Source of the DNA: an uncultured Kiloniellaceae bacterium
GTDB taxonomy: Bacteria; Pseudomonadota; Alphaproteobacteria; Kiloniellales; Kiloniellaceae
Assembly (NCBI GenBank): GCA_947500035.1
Contig: CANMQP010000018.1
Coordinates: 62,001 to 126,000 of the forward strand
Direction of reading: 5' to 3'
DNA length: 64,000 nucleotides
Below, in pieces: positions 17,001-25,357 of the stretch (within the stretch, counting starts at the first letter, position 1; every line of letters begins with the position of its first letter). The translations under genes and the position numbers were made by a program. Under the pieces are notes generated by a model. That model saw only the letters and a program-made list of their open reading frames with translations, was not told the DNA's origin and searched no databases.

Positions 17001-17843
17001 CTTCGGGCCCAGCAAAGGATCAATCAGCCTGAAAAGCACCGAATAGCGGTAACGCGAGACGGTTCCGCCTTCCGTCGCATACTCGGACGCGCAGTCACCT
17101 TCGCCCAGAACGAGCGGCGGCTGGCGTGTCTGAAAATCATCGGGGTTCTCAGCCGCATCGGTTTCATCAACAGGCACGAGGTCTGTCAGTTCAGAAACAA
17201 CGGACCGCTGCAAAGCGATCAGTGTCCTATCAAGGATCGTCAGTCCGATATCGCCGTCCAGGGCATCGATCCGGGCGACGTCATGATCGATTGTCGCGTT
17301 CTGGCCACGCAGACGCAGAACCAAACCGTCCTGCGGTACAGGCGCAGGCGACAGGTCGATCGAAAAAACGCCGCGTGCATCGCTCACCGCCTTGCGGGCA
17401 GCCCAGGAGACTTCACCCACCCCTTCGGAGTCACGATACTCGGGACGCAGGACCTCGATCAGGATTTGCTTCGCCGGACTGCCGTCCGGGTTTAAAAGCT
17501 CGCCCCGCAGTCTCGGAGGCAAGGTCGGGCGAACACCGGCGAAAAAATCGCCTAGCTCGTTGTTGAACTGTCCGATCCTTCGAAAGACCGCACCTGCCGC
17601 AAAGGTTCGCTCAGCGATCAAGCGGTCGATGGCCGGCGGAGAGACCTCGACCCCCTCGCCCCGGCGGAGCGCGCGTAAACGCTCGATCTCGGAGCGGTCG
17701 CGCAGGTCTTCCGGGCTGTCCTCCTGATCATCTCGCGAAGGTCGAGTGCTGGTAAAGGTGCCGCTTCGTGGGCCGGTCGGCCGGACAGGTGGGACCGTGA
17801 CAGAAATCGGAGTATCATCGTCCCTGTTGCTGGTATCAGACAT
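14013..17843 (-). CDS. Giant cytoplasmic protein of unknown function, about 1276 residues
   Basis: I recognise no catalytic domain. ATG 17843 (MSDTSNRDDD) follows GAGG; an ATG at 17885 is less likely. The order is: a disordered Pro/Arg/Asp-rich N-terminus; a short beta segment resembling a carboxypeptidase-regulatory domain (RGELLNPDGSPAKQILIEVL); a region with LGLGYVTKMRVVMVNQGLSL and YSLPLAPGEEQQVAVFEQDE; a charged helix; a Gly/Ser-rich linker (RSGGFGLGVGGRIGKVFGSI); a core around NRNHCHALTMQWFQVLRDYT and VQLVCFVPLQLIHFTRAVFN; and an Ala/Lys/Glu coiled coil in the last ~200 residues ending in an acidic tail. There is no signal peptide or membrane helix. It could be a scaffold or a particle component; that is a guess. 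Composition matches the chromosome, so recent transfer is not obvious. Confidence 0.75.
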   Translation of the reverse strand: MSDTSNRDDDTPISVTVPPVRPTGPRSGTFTSTRPSRDDQEDSPEDLRDRSEIERLRALRRGEGVEVSPPAIDRLIAERTFAAGAVFRRIGQFNNELGDFFAGVRPTLPPRLRGELLNPDGSPAKQILIEVLRPEYRDSEGVGEVSWAARKAVSDARGVFSIDLSPAPVPQDGLVLRLRGQNATIDHDVARIDALDGDIGLTILDRTLIALQRSVVSELTDLVPVDETDAAENPDDFQTRQPPLVLGEGDCASEYATEGGTVSRYRYSVLFRLIDPLLGPKLVTRDRRVGTTTVPSTIPSTGLVNAGFSATDVVAALGAGGGDWNFRDRLPIEEPVDVDEFFDDVTRDPERVPKAATLGLGYVTKMRVVMVNQGLSLGKLVYSLPLAPGEEQQVAVFEQDERLSVRDRESLTLEERQKFEESKDTSLDATVSTAFDEMIHGDSKFDTETDTTTKGRSGGFGLGVGGRIGKVFGSITGGFSGNFGNTESSSSGTASSNQNTSRNFLSETDENFSSAIERSASLKRRATRTGVRLANASDRQSATTKFIANRNHCHALTMQWFQVLRDYTIDTRVEGVQLVCFVPLQLIHFTRAVFNFPTLPQNATRGILLDRYNMILRYADVLRREFRGRRRYRRALGLLEDFAADPEMDPQGASPIAQDVVRFRVDGAFMPNDDISVAVVTKDGDRIGPVRISGTPIDIDLGGARKARDREQLIAFLRTARSTGSVEYSGAVALPQSIDRSDIARVEIRRRTGSFAYRFDGGDDAPRLDEIVSDLIKNDKDKDEVDLAAAARAIDRLLSTSLSGGEFDDLIGAPQLTDVDVIINEGLADQETIVGVDYETTLPPVLPIPVANVASILSRRDLRLIEDMYQHVIRNTVSYSKAVWSSMTEEERAILLERFTLGVPEGGLEDASSEIPLLSAVANKVLGFYGNMMIMPFHIPARLAEEMEVSTGDIQDAILRFHREGFRPPNRQISLPTRGLLGEAVLGRCNACETIDHRRFWNWQDSPTPPPVSATPSFPQGGADVFSASAPTSLLTNPPATNLTIAGGDVNPSAAGTSALAEVLKAAPELAKGGANLTGLAELQKQLQAETQAAATGRDKAIDASTDLTKDLVGKAVELATASSAAKAAEDKKKEASDAAAKKKAEADAAAKAKQEKAAADAEEAAFKKAVAELAKNAPAISALGGDQEDPGRFARHVLAGLPGGTDVLFHPGNVLQAAILSSAFTQANNDADVASNIEIGSQAFLTELNSIEFSFGEGEVVNPQPEDEENEEEDA

Positions 17844-18408
17844 TTTGTCCTCGTCAAAAGTGCGGAGAGTCTGATGCCGTTTCACTCTGCCAGAGAAATG
17901 CGATGCCAGAGAAAAGCGGGACTCAGCTCTGCTTCATTGTCTTAGAGGGCAACGCGAGTCCCCGGCGCACTGCATCGGGAACGCGGGCCCACTAACCGAA
18001 GTCGTCAACGCCGATCCTGTACTGCTGTCACATTCTGCTTAATGTCTACGCTGCTTCCGCCGAGGTGTGTGTTCGGCCTTTATGCGAAGCAGCGCACCCC
18101 GGTCTCAGAGTTCGGTGTTAGAAACCGAATGAGCGTAATTGCGCTGTGAAGACACCGAGTGACCCCGAAAAGCCGGTGATCCCTTTGCGTCAATAATTAT
18201 TAGTATACTGATGATTTATTTGTATGTGAACTTATAATTATGCAACAGGATGGTGCAGATTTGCATCGAGCGGTCGCGCTTGGATGCAAATGTTCAATGC
18301 AGGCCGCAGAGGCGCAGCCGCTATGTGGAGCGATGCCAGCTTAGGCCATTCCAGCATTCGACAGGGTCTCCCCTCGCCGAAGCGCGAACAGCTACAGGTT
18401 CCGGGGCG
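17844..18408. other. Intergenic region with an AT-rich island
   Basis: There is no convincing gene in about 565 bases. Bases 18191-18243 form a sharply AT-rich island (CAATAATTATTAGTATACTG and onward) inside GC-rich DNA, suitable for a promoter or protein-binding site. A 34-codon ORF starts at ATG 18240 right after it, but nothing supports it as a gene. The part nearest 17843 should hold the promoter of the giant cassette. Confidence 0.4.
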
Positions 18409-19155
18409 TTACGTCGTTTCGCCGGTTTTGATTCCGGCACCGGACTTGGGCGCGCGGGCGGCGTAGCGTTTCAAGGTCTCTTCGTTCGGCGGGTAAAGTC
18501 CGATGATGCTCTCACCCGCTGAAACCTGTTCGAAGACATAGTCCTCGAAGGCTTCCATCTGGGTGAGTTCTTCCGCGATTTCCTCCGCCAGATGAAGCGG
18601 CACGACCACGACGCCATCGCCGTCCCCCACCATCAGGTCACCAGGGAAGACAGGCGCCCCGCCGCAGCCGATCGGGACATTCAGATCGATGGCATGATGC
18701 CTGGTCAGATTGGTCGGCGCGGAGGGCCGGGCGCAGAAGGACGGGATCTCCAGGCCGGCGATGGTCTCCGCATCGCGCAACCCGCCATCCGTCACCAACC
18801 CCGCGCAGCCCCGCACCTCCAGTCGCTTGGTCAGGATCGCCCCGGCGGACGCTGCCGTGGCGTCGCCCCGGCAATCCATCACCAGGACATGGCCGGCCGG
18901 TACGGCTTCCACGGCAACCCGTTGCGGATGCTTCGGATCGCGAAAAACCTCGATGCCGTTCAGATCCTCACGCGAGGGAATGTAGCGCAGGGTATAGGCC
19001 TGGCCGACCAGATGGATCGGCGTCTTGTTCAAGCGGGACACGCCCTCGACAAAGCACTTCCGCAAGCCGCGTTTATAGAGCAGCGTGCAGAGACTGGCCG
19101 TCGAGGCACCGCGGTAAGCAGCCAGCGTCGCGTCGGATAGCATCTTATGGGTCAT
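18409..19155 (-). CDS. RraA-like protein (putative sugar-acid aldolase/isomerase)
   Basis: This 248-residue protein has the RraA/HMG-aldolase fold. GHVLVMDCRGDATAASAGAI, AGLVTDGGLRDAETIAGLEI (with the Arg-Asp pair that binds substrate and metal in related aldolases) and GDLMVGDGDGVVVVP are diagnostic. True RraA inhibits RNase E, but longer proteins like this beside TRAP transporters and sugar-acid dehydratases are usually catabolic lyases. It follows the TRAP large membrane subunit by about 80 bases and probably belongs to that operon. I infer action on a dehydrated sugar acid made by the IlvD/Edd enzyme nearby. Confidence 0.82.
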   Translation of the reverse strand: MTHKMLSDATLAAYRGASTASLCTLLYKRGLRKCFVEGVSRLNKTPIHLVGQAYTLRYIPSREDLNGIEVFRDPKHPQRVAVEAVPAGHVLVMDCRGDATAASAGAILTKRLEVRGCAGLVTDGGLRDAETIAGLEIPSFCARPSAPTNLTRHHAIDLNVPIGCGGAPVFPGDLMVGDGDGVVVVPLHLAEEIAEELTQMEAFEDYVFEQVSAGESIIGLYPPNEETLKRYAARAPKSGAGIKTGETT

Positions 19156-19234
19156 GGCGGTAACAACGCCCCCTCTTCTTGGGGAAACCGCTCATCGGCT
19201 TCCTCTTGGTTTTATCTCAGGACCGGCGCGGGAC

Positions 19235-20515
19235 TCAGTTGATCAGACCCGGCAGTGTCAGCGAAACCGCAGGCACGTAGGTCACCAGCATCAGGGCGGC
19301 AAAAATCGCCAGATAGAACGGCCAGATCGTCTTCACGGCTTCCTCAATCGGCACCTTCCCGACCGCACAGCCGACAAAGAGGCAGGACCCCACCGGCGGC
19401 GTGCAGAGCCCCAGCCCCAGGTTGATCAGCATCATGATGCCGAACTGTATCGGGTCCATGCCGATGCCCGTCGCGATGGGCAGGAAGATCGGCGTGCAGA
19501 TCAGGATCAAGGCCGCCATATCCATGATCATCCCAAGCATGAGGAGCATCAGATTGATCATGAGCAGGATGACGATGGGGTTTTCCGAGATCGTGGTCAG
19601 CAGGTCACTGAGAAGAGCCGGCACCTGATAGAGCGCCAGCAGGTAAGCAAAGGCGCTGGCGCAGCCGATCAGGATCATGACCATGGACGTCGTGCGCACC
19701 GCGTTCGTCACCGCCGTCACGAAGTCCGCCCAACTCAAGGAGCGGTATACGATTGCGGTAATGACAAAAGCGTAGATGGCCCCGAAGGCGCCTGATTCGG
19801 TCACGGTAAAGATCCCGGAGAGCACGCCGCCGACGATGATGATGGCAGTGATCAAACCGGGTATGGCGTTGGCCGCGGAATGCAGGACCACCTTCCAGCC
19901 GGGAAAAGCCTCGGCGGGATAGTTATGTTTGACTGCGACGATGTAAGCGGCCACCGCAAGGCAGATACACATCAGGATGCCCGGCACCACGCCAGCCAGA
20001 AAGAGCTTGGAGATCGCAATGCCGCCGCCCGCCGCCACCGAGTAGATGATCATATTGTGGCTCGGCGGGATGACGATGCCCGCGATCGAGGAGGTCACGG
20101 TGACGTTAACCGCATAGTCGCCTTTGTAGCCTTTCTCCTTCATGACCGGAATCAGGATCGAACCCAGTGCGGAAATGTCCGCGATGGCGGAACCGGAAAT
20201 CCCGCCGAATAGCATGCTGGAGAAGATGTTCACAGACGCCAGTCCGCCACGGATATGCCCGATCAAGGCCGAGGAAAAGCGCACAAGCCGGACCGCGATC
20301 CCACCGTGCAGCATCAGCTCACCGGCAAAGATGAAGAAGGGGATCGCCAGCAGCGAAAAGACCGTCATTCCGGAGATGATTCTCTGAAAGGTGATCAGAA
20401 GCGGGAAGCCCTCGAAAAAGAAGGCGGAGGCAGCGGCAAGCCCCATGGCAAAGGCGACCGGGATGCCGATCACGACGCTGACACCAAAGACGCCGAGAAG
20501 AATTGCGAGGCCCAT
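19235..20515 (-). CDS. dctM: TRAP transporter large permease subunit (DctM type)
   Basis: This is a 426-residue inner-membrane protein with about a dozen hydrophobic segments. LAIPFFIFAGELMLHGGIAVRL, MLFGGISGSAIADISALGSI and VTSSIAGIVIPPSHNMIIYS are hallmark DctM motifs. LGLGLCTPPVGSCLFVGCAV closes the protein. It would form the sodium-coupled channel with the small subunit, whose stop lies two bases before its ATG. Substrate is delivered by the DctP-type receptor. The linked dehydratase suggests a sugar acid. Confidence 0.92.
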   Translation of the reverse strand: MGLAILLGVFGVSVVIGIPVAFAMGLAAASAFFFEGFPLLITFQRIISGMTVFSLLAIPFFIFAGELMLHGGIAVRLVRFSSALIGHIRGGLASVNIFSSMLFGGISGSAIADISALGSILIPVMKEKGYKGDYAVNVTVTSSIAGIVIPPSHNMIIYSVAAGGGIAISKLFLAGVVPGILMCICLAVAAYIVAVKHNYPAEAFPGWKVVLHSAANAIPGLITAIIIVGGVLSGIFTVTESGAFGAIYAFVITAIVYRSLSWADFVTAVTNAVRTTSMVMILIGCASAFAYLLALYQVPALLSDLLTTISENPIVILLMINLMLLMLGMIMDMAALILICTPIFLPIATGIGMDPIQFGIMMLINLGLGLCTPPVGSCLFVGCAVGKVPIEEAVKTIWPFYLAIFAALMLVTYVPAVSLTLPGLIN

Positions 20516-20517
20516 CT

Positions 20518-21048
20518 TCAGTCTTTCCCGTCTTTTTTCGGCGCCACACCGGCGGCCAGCTTAACAATTTGATCGATGGCCCGGGCTCCTGAGAATAACA
20601 GCATCAGTGCGCCGCAGATGGCGGCAGGCAGCGTTCTGATGCCTTCGGGAATGTCCAGCATGGGCAGCATGGTCGACCAGCCGAACTCGACCAGTTCGAT
20701 ACAGGACAACAGCATCACCAGCCCGAACCCGGCGAGTGCAAGATCGCAGATTGTCCGAACCACCCGGCGCAGTTTGGGCCGTAGTGAATCCCGGAAAAAG
20801 GTCACGCCCAGATGCGTATCCTCATAGACACCCGCCGAAGCTCCGAGAAACGCGATGTAACACACCAGCAGAAGCGCCATTTGCTCGACCCAGGTCGGGG
20901 TCACGTTCAGGACGTAACGGCCGAACACCAGCCAACCGAAAATGACCACCAATACAACCAGGGCGCAGGAACTGAAGAAGATACAGGCTGTTCTGAGGAA
21001 CCCCAGCCAGCTTCTGATAGCTGAAATGCCGATTAAGATCGTTTCCAA
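20518..21048 (-). CDS. dctQ: TRAP transporter small permease subunit (DctQ type)
   Basis: This 176-residue protein has four predicted membrane helices (around residues 20-45, 53-75, 95-115, 133-158). WVEQMALLLVCYIAFLGASA and EDTHLGVTFFRDSL are the conserved DctQ core. It pairs with the large subunit encoded immediately downstream. Confidence 0.88.
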   Translation of the reverse strand: METILIGISAIRSWLGFLRTACIFFSSCALVVLVVIFGWLVFGRYVLNVTPTWVEQMALLLVCYIAFLGASAGVYEDTHLGVTFFRDSLRPKLRRVVRTICDLALAGFGLVMLLSCIELVEFGWSTMLPMLDIPEGIRTLPAAICGALMLLFSGARAIDQIVKLAAGVAPKKDGKD

Positions 21049-21219
21049 GACCTTGTGACCTTTGCCAGTCGTTCTCTGTTACCTCCTGGCGGCAAGCGCT
21101 GAGTTCATACAGGCTGACCGAGGTGGCTGAAAACCGCGACGAGACGGAGCATCAGAGCGGCAGGGCGCAGTGATCAGGAAGGAATGACCACGATGCGCCG
21201 TGACGGATGGAGCCTTTGC

Positions 21220-21254
21220 AAAAATCCTGACCCCGGGACGTACCCCGGGGTCAG
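21220..21254 (-). terminator. Intrinsic terminator between dctP and dctQ
   Basis: CTGACCCCGGG (21227-21237) and CCCGGGGTCAG (21244-21254) form an 11-base-pair stem with a six-base loop. On the minus strand it is followed by GATTTTTGC. It sits 22 bases after the dctP stop and would favour receptor mRNA over the membrane subunits, a common way to overproduce the binding protein. Confidence 0.7.
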
Positions 21255-21275
21255 AGTCAGTGCAGGTTGGAGGCG

Positions 21276-22280
21276 TTACTCCGCGTTCCGGATCAGGTTG
21301 ACGAGATCGGTCAGATCCGGGTTCTTCTCAAGGAAGCTGTCGTAAACGGCCGACATGGCGTTCTGGAACGGCGCTTTGTCGGCGATCTTGTTGACCTGCG
21401 TGCCGCCTGCAAGCACGGCTTGCATGCTCTTGGCTTCACGCTCCTGCCACAGCTTACGCTGTAGCTCGGCGCTGGCCTTACCGGCTGCCTTCACGATAGC
21501 CTGGTCTTCAGCGGAGAGCGTGTCCCAGGTCTTTTTGCTCATGCAAAGACACTCGGGAATGATCAGATGCTCTGAGATCGAATAGAATTTTGCGACCTCG
21601 AAGTGGTTGGTGGACTCATAGGACGGCGGGTTGTTTTCCGCACCATCAACCACACCGGTTTTCAGCGACTGATAGACTTCCGCGAAGGCCATCGGGGTGG
21701 CGTTTCCACCCAGGGATTCGATCATGCCAACGAAGAGGTCGTTGTTCATGACCCGGACCTTCATGCCTTCGACGTCGGCGGGCGCGTTGATCGGTTTCTT
21801 TGAGTTGTAGAAAGAGCGCGCACCGGCGTCGTACCAGCCCAGTGCGACAATGCCCTTCTTCTCAAGGCCCGCGCCGATGGCTTCACCGGCTTCACCATCC
21901 ATCAGGCGGTACATCTGATCGATGCTTTTAAAAATGAACGGCAGGGAAACCACATTGGTTTCCGGAACGGCCTGCCCCATCGGGCCGAGGCTGAAAACAC
22001 CGAAATCGATAGCGCCGAGGCGAACCTGTTCAATCGCGTCGGGCTGCGAGCCCAAAACGCCGGCGTGGAAGATTTTACCCGTCAGACGCCCGTCGGTTTT
22101 CTCCGTGACGTCCTTCATGAAGGCTTCCATGCCGTGCGACACGGGATAGTCTTCGACGTGAATGTTCCACGCCCGCCAGTCCGCTGCCTTCGCAGGCGCG
22201 GCACTCAAAGCCGGCAACGCAAGCGCAAGCGCCACGACCGTGCCGATTGCAGCGCGGCGGCCAGTTTTTCCGATACCCAT
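21276..22280 (-). CDS. dctP: TRAP transporter solute receptor (DctP type)
   Basis: This 334-residue periplasmic receptor has a signal peptide (residues ~1-33, cleavage after AKA). The TRAP ligand-Arg motif is visible in VEGMKVRVMNNDLFVGMIES. TPMAFAEVYQSLKTGVVDGA and ENNPPSYESTNHFEVAKFYS follow the family pattern for small carboxylates and sugar acids. It is the first gene of the transporter run and is divergent from gntR. A perfect candidate operator lies in the gap. Confidence 0.9.
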   Translation of the reverse strand: MGIGKTGRRAAIGTVVALALALPALSAAPAKAADWRAWNIHVEDYPVSHGMEAFMKDVTEKTDGRLTGKIFHAGVLGSQPDAIEQVRLGAIDFGVFSLGPMGQAVPETNVVSLPFIFKSIDQMYRLMDGEAGEAIGAGLEKKGIVALGWYDAGARSFYNSKKPINAPADVEGMKVRVMNNDLFVGMIESLGGNATPMAFAEVYQSLKTGVVDGAENNPPSYESTNHFEVAKFYSISEHLIIPECLCMSKKTWDTLSAEDQAIVKAAGKASAELQRKLWQEREAKSMQAVLAGGTQVNKIADKAPFQNAMSAVYDSFLEKNPDLTDLVNLIRNAE

Positions 22281-22353
22281 GGTTTTCTCCCTGTTTTCGT
22301 CTCTGCGTTAAATCGCAGGTCATGTGCTATTATCTCATGGTAATTTTCAGATC

Positions 22354-22370
22354 AAGAGATATTATCTCTT
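22354..22370. promoter_or_regulatory. Candidate GntR operator, copy 1 (dctP-gntR gap)
   Basis: AAGAGATATTATCTCTT is a perfect odd-length palindrome (arms AAGAGATA and TATCTCTT around a central T). The same core occurs after gntR at 23256. A partial copy (TATTATCTC) lies about 25 bases away at 22329. The site lies between the divergent dctP and gntR genes. Confidence 0.7.
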
Positions 22371-22497
22371 TCACATACACATGCGACCGAGAACCGCAGT
22401 CCGGGTATTTCCAAAAAATTTGTCATACCCACAAAAAAAACAAATGAAATTGCGTCCTCCGGTTCCAACCGGACGAACGTGAAGGTGAAAGTACGGA

Positions 22498-23238
22498 ATG
22501 ACCATTGATTCACAACTGCCATCGGGTCGGGGCAAACGCAACACGCTGACAGAGAAAGTCTCTATCGCCATTCGCGAGAAAATAATATCAGGCGAATTTG
22601 AGGTTGGAGAGAAGCTGCCCCGGGAAAAGGACCTGGTTGCGGATTTTGCCGTAAGCCGCACCGTCGTGCGTGAAGCCCTGGCAAAACTGAGTGCGGACGG
22701 CCTGATTGAGATCCGGCATGGAGTCGGCGTTTTTGCCCTCGATCCTGCGCAGCGCGTTGAACGCAATCCCTTTCTTTCTGAGAATTTTACCAAGATTTCT
22801 GCGGTTCTTGACCTATTTGAGTTGCGGCGCGGCATCGAGATCGAGGCCGCCGGCCTCGCTGCCCTGCGCCGCTCCCCTGCGCAGGAAGCACGGATCAGGG
22901 AAGCCTATCACAGCCTTAAAACCGCGTTGGACAAAGGCGAAGTCGCCGCCAGCAATGATCTCGAACTGCACCGCACTATTGCCGAAGCGACCAACAACCG
23001 CTTCTACACCGAATTCCTCGACTTTCTGACCGACCAGGCGATTGGACGAACCGTCAAGGGCGGTTACGGCGGCGACGAAGCCCAGCGGCTCGACAAGACG
23101 ACTCACCTTCAGGATGAGCATCGCGAAATCGTCGAAGCCATCGGCGCCCAGGACTCCGAACGGGCGCGCGAAGCCATGCGTAGCCATCTGATGAACAGTG
23201 AAAAACGCTTCCGCGCCCTCTCCATGCGCGAACTCTAG
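22498..23238 (+). CDS. GntR family regulator, FadR subfamily
   Basis: This 246-residue protein has an N-terminal winged helix (TEKVSIAIREKIISGEFEVG, SRTVVREALAKLSADGLIEI) and an all-helical FCD effector domain from ~80. Candidate metal/ligand residues are in NDLELHRTIA, QDEHREIVEA and RSHLMNSEKR. It is divergent from the TRAP operon and co-directional with the dehydratase. Identical palindromes flank the gene. The simplest model is a repressor of both units and itself, released by the imported sugar acid or its dehydration product. Confidence 0.88.
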   Translation: MTIDSQLPSGRGKRNTLTEKVSIAIREKIISGEFEVGEKLPREKDLVADFAVSRTVVREALAKLSADGLIEIRHGVGVFALDPAQRVERNPFLSENFTKISAVLDLFELRRGIEIEAAGLAALRRSPAQEARIREAYHSLKTALDKGEVAASNDLELHRTIAEATNNRFYTEFLDFLTDQAIGRTVKGGYGGDEAQRLDKTTHLQDEHREIVEAIGAQDSERAREAMRSHLMNSEKRFRALSMREL

Positions 23239-23255
23239 CAGAAGAATCACACGCG

Positions 23256-23271
23256 AAGAGATATTATCTCT
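23256..23271. promoter_or_regulatory. Candidate GntR operator, copy 2 (gntR-dehydratase gap)
   Basis: AAGAGATATTATCTCT repeats the palindrome at 22354 in the 127-base gap before the dehydratase gene. Exact reuse of a 15-base palindrome on both sides of gntR strongly suggests a shared regulator. Confidence 0.7.
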
Positions 23272-23365
23272 CAAGCACGTCGGCATCGGCGTAAGCCGAG
23301 CGAACACCCGGGAACAAAGCCGTCGGAACGAGCGCACGAGTAAGCTAAAATAGGGATTCCGATCT

Positions 23366-25090
23366 ATGACCGACCGAAAACTCCGCAGCGCGCGCTGGTT
23401 CGAGACCCAGGATCTGCGCGGCTTCGGGCATCGCTCCCGCATCATGCAAATGGGCTATGCGCCGGAAGACTGGTCCGGACGGCCCGTCATCGCGATCCTC
23501 AACACCTGGTCGGACATCAATCCTTGCCACGCGCACTTTAAAACCCGGGTCGAGGATGTGAAGCGCGGCGTATTGCAGGCTGGCGGCTTTCCCATCGAAC
23601 TCCCTGCCCTCTCCCTCTCTGAGAATTTCGTCAAGCCGACCACCATGCTCTATCGCAATCTGCTGGCGATGGAGACCGAGGAGCTGTTGCGCTCGCACCC
23701 GGTCGACGGCGCGGTGCTCATGGGCGGTTGCGACAAGACCACGCCAGGCCTGCTCCTGGGCGCAACCTCCATGGATCTGCCGGCGATTTACGTACCCGCC
23801 GGTCCCATGCTGCGCGGTAACTGGCGTGGTGAGACCCTGGGCTCCGGCTCCGATGCCTGGAAGTACTGGGACGAAAAGCGCGCGGGCAATATCTCGGATG
23901 CGGACTGGACCGGCGTCGAAGCTGGGATCGCCCGCTCCTACGGTCACTGCATGACCATGGGCACCGCCAGCACCATGACCGGCACCACCGAAGCCCTGGG
24001 TATGACCATCTCCGGCGCTTCTTCGATCCCCGCGGCGGATTCCAATCACATCCGTATGTGCGCCGCCGCCGGGCGGCGGATCGTCGGCATGGTAGAGACC
24101 GATCTGCGCCCCAGCAGGATCCTGACCCGCGCGTCTTTTGAGAACGCCATCACCGTGGCCATGGCCATGGGCTGCTCAACGAATGCCATCATTCACCTGA
24201 TCGCCCAGGCGCGCCGCGCGAAAATCGATATCGGGCTGGACGACTTCGACCGGCTCAGCCGAGTGATCCCGGTCATCGCCAACATCCGTCCCTCCGGCGA
24301 TCGCTATCTGATGGAGGACTTTTATTACGCGGGCGGCCTGCGGGCGCTGATGCAGCGTCTTTCCGCTCACCTCGACCTCAGCGCTCCCACGGTATCGGGC
24401 GCAACCCTGGGCGAGGACATCGCGGGCGCGGAGGTCTACAACGAAGATGTCATCCGCCCGCTCGACAACCCGCTCTATGCCGAGGGCGCGCTGGCCGTCC
24501 TCAAGGGAAATCTCGCGCCCGACGGCTGCGTCATCAAACCCTCGGCCTGCGCGCCGAAATTCCTGAAGCACCGGGGCCCCGCTCTGGTCTTTGATTCCTA
24601 CGCCGAGATGAAAGAGCGGATCGACGACCCGGATCTGGAGGTCACCGAAGATACAGTGCTGGTCATGCGCGGCGCCGGACCGCAAGGCGGCCCGGGCATG
24701 CCGGAATGGGGCATGATGCCGATCCCCGCGAAACTCCTGAAACAGGGGGTGCGCGACATGCTGCGGATCTCCGACGCGCGCATGAGCGGCACCAGCTACG
24801 GCGCCTGCATTCTTCATGTCGCGCCGGAAAGCCACATCGGCGGTCCCCTGGCCCTGATCCGAACCGGCGACATCGTCTCGGTCGACGTGCCCGCGCGCCG
24901 GATCGATATGGAGGTTTCTGACGCGGAACTGGCGGACCGGCGGGCAGCCTGGTCCCCGCCCGAACCTCGCTTCGAACGCGGCTATGGCTGGGTCTTCACC
25001 CGCCATATCCTGCAGGCCGACAAGGGCTGCGACCTGGACTTCCTGGAGAGCAGCCATGGCGCCAATCCGGGAGAGCCTGCTATTTTGTAG
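23366..25090 (+). CDS. IlvD/Edd family sugar-acid dehydratase (L-arabinonate dehydratase-like)
   Basis: This 574-residue enzyme is of the dihydroxyacid/sugar-acid dehydratase family. Iron-sulfur ligands are in SDINPCHAHF, LMGGCDKTTPG and AMGCSTNAIIH. ISDARMSGTSYGACILHVAP carries the catalytic Ser/metal region near the C-terminus. The length and the opening (RSARWFETQDLRGFGHRSRI) fit the arabinonate/xylonate/fuconate group rather than biosynthetic IlvD or Edd. It would dehydrate an aldonic acid to a 2-keto-3-deoxy acid for cleavage by an aldolase such as the RraA-like protein. The exact sugar acid is not certain. Confidence 0.9.
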   Translation: MTDRKLRSARWFETQDLRGFGHRSRIMQMGYAPEDWSGRPVIAILNTWSDINPCHAHFKTRVEDVKRGVLQAGGFPIELPALSLSENFVKPTTMLYRNLLAMETEELLRSHPVDGAVLMGGCDKTTPGLLLGATSMDLPAIYVPAGPMLRGNWRGETLGSGSDAWKYWDEKRAGNISDADWTGVEAGIARSYGHCMTMGTASTMTGTTEALGMTISGASSIPAADSNHIRMCAAAGRRIVGMVETDLRPSRILTRASFENAITVAMAMGCSTNAIIHLIAQARRAKIDIGLDDFDRLSRVIPVIANIRPSGDRYLMEDFYYAGGLRALMQRLSAHLDLSAPTVSGATLGEDIAGAEVYNEDVIRPLDNPLYAEGALAVLKGNLAPDGCVIKPSACAPKFLKHRGPALVFDSYAEMKERIDDPDLEVTEDTVLVMRGAGPQGGPGMPEWGMMPIPAKLLKQGVRDMLRISDARMSGTSYGACILHVAPESHIGGPLALIRTGDIVSVDVPARRIDMEVSDAELADRRAAWSPPEPRFERGYGWVFTRHILQADKGCDLDFLESSHGANPGEPAIL

Positions 25091-25114
25091 AGGGTTTCAT
25101 TTAAGGACCGGCAA

Positions 25115-25357
25115 ATGTCGAAAGCGAACAGAGTTGTGCGCTCCATCAACATGGACGGAGAACAGCGTTGCGTGGACATTTTCCGGCGGCCGGACGGAAC
25201 CTATGGATTTGCCGAATTCCGGCGGGACCCCGAGGACAATCGCGGCTGGTACGCCGTCGGTTACACTTCCGCCAAAGTATTCGAGAGCGAAGAGAGAGCG
25301 TTAAGCGAAGCGCGGAGGTCCGTCAGTTGGCTCGCCGCTGCTTCAGAAACGCGATGA
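25115..25357 (+). CDS. Small conserved hypothetical protein, 80 residues
   Basis: This is a short soluble protein starting 24 bases after the dehydratase. It contains a compact conserved-looking core (RRPDGTYGFAEFRRDPEDNR, GWYAVGYTSAKVFESEERAL). I recall similar small proteins in other alphaproteobacteria but no function. The 3' end overlaps the convergent LysR gene by 35 bases. It may be co-transcribed with the dehydratase. Confidence 0.65.
   Translation: MSKANRVVRSINMDGEQRCVDIFRRPDGTYGFAEFRRDPEDNRGWYAVGYTSAKVFESEERALSEARRSVSWLAAASETR

Noticed and set aside
19154-19795. 213-residue plus-strand frame over dctM
   Set aside because: Its composition (His/Arg/Asp/Gln-rich) is that of an antisense shadow, and the opposite strand encodes a clear TRAP subunit.
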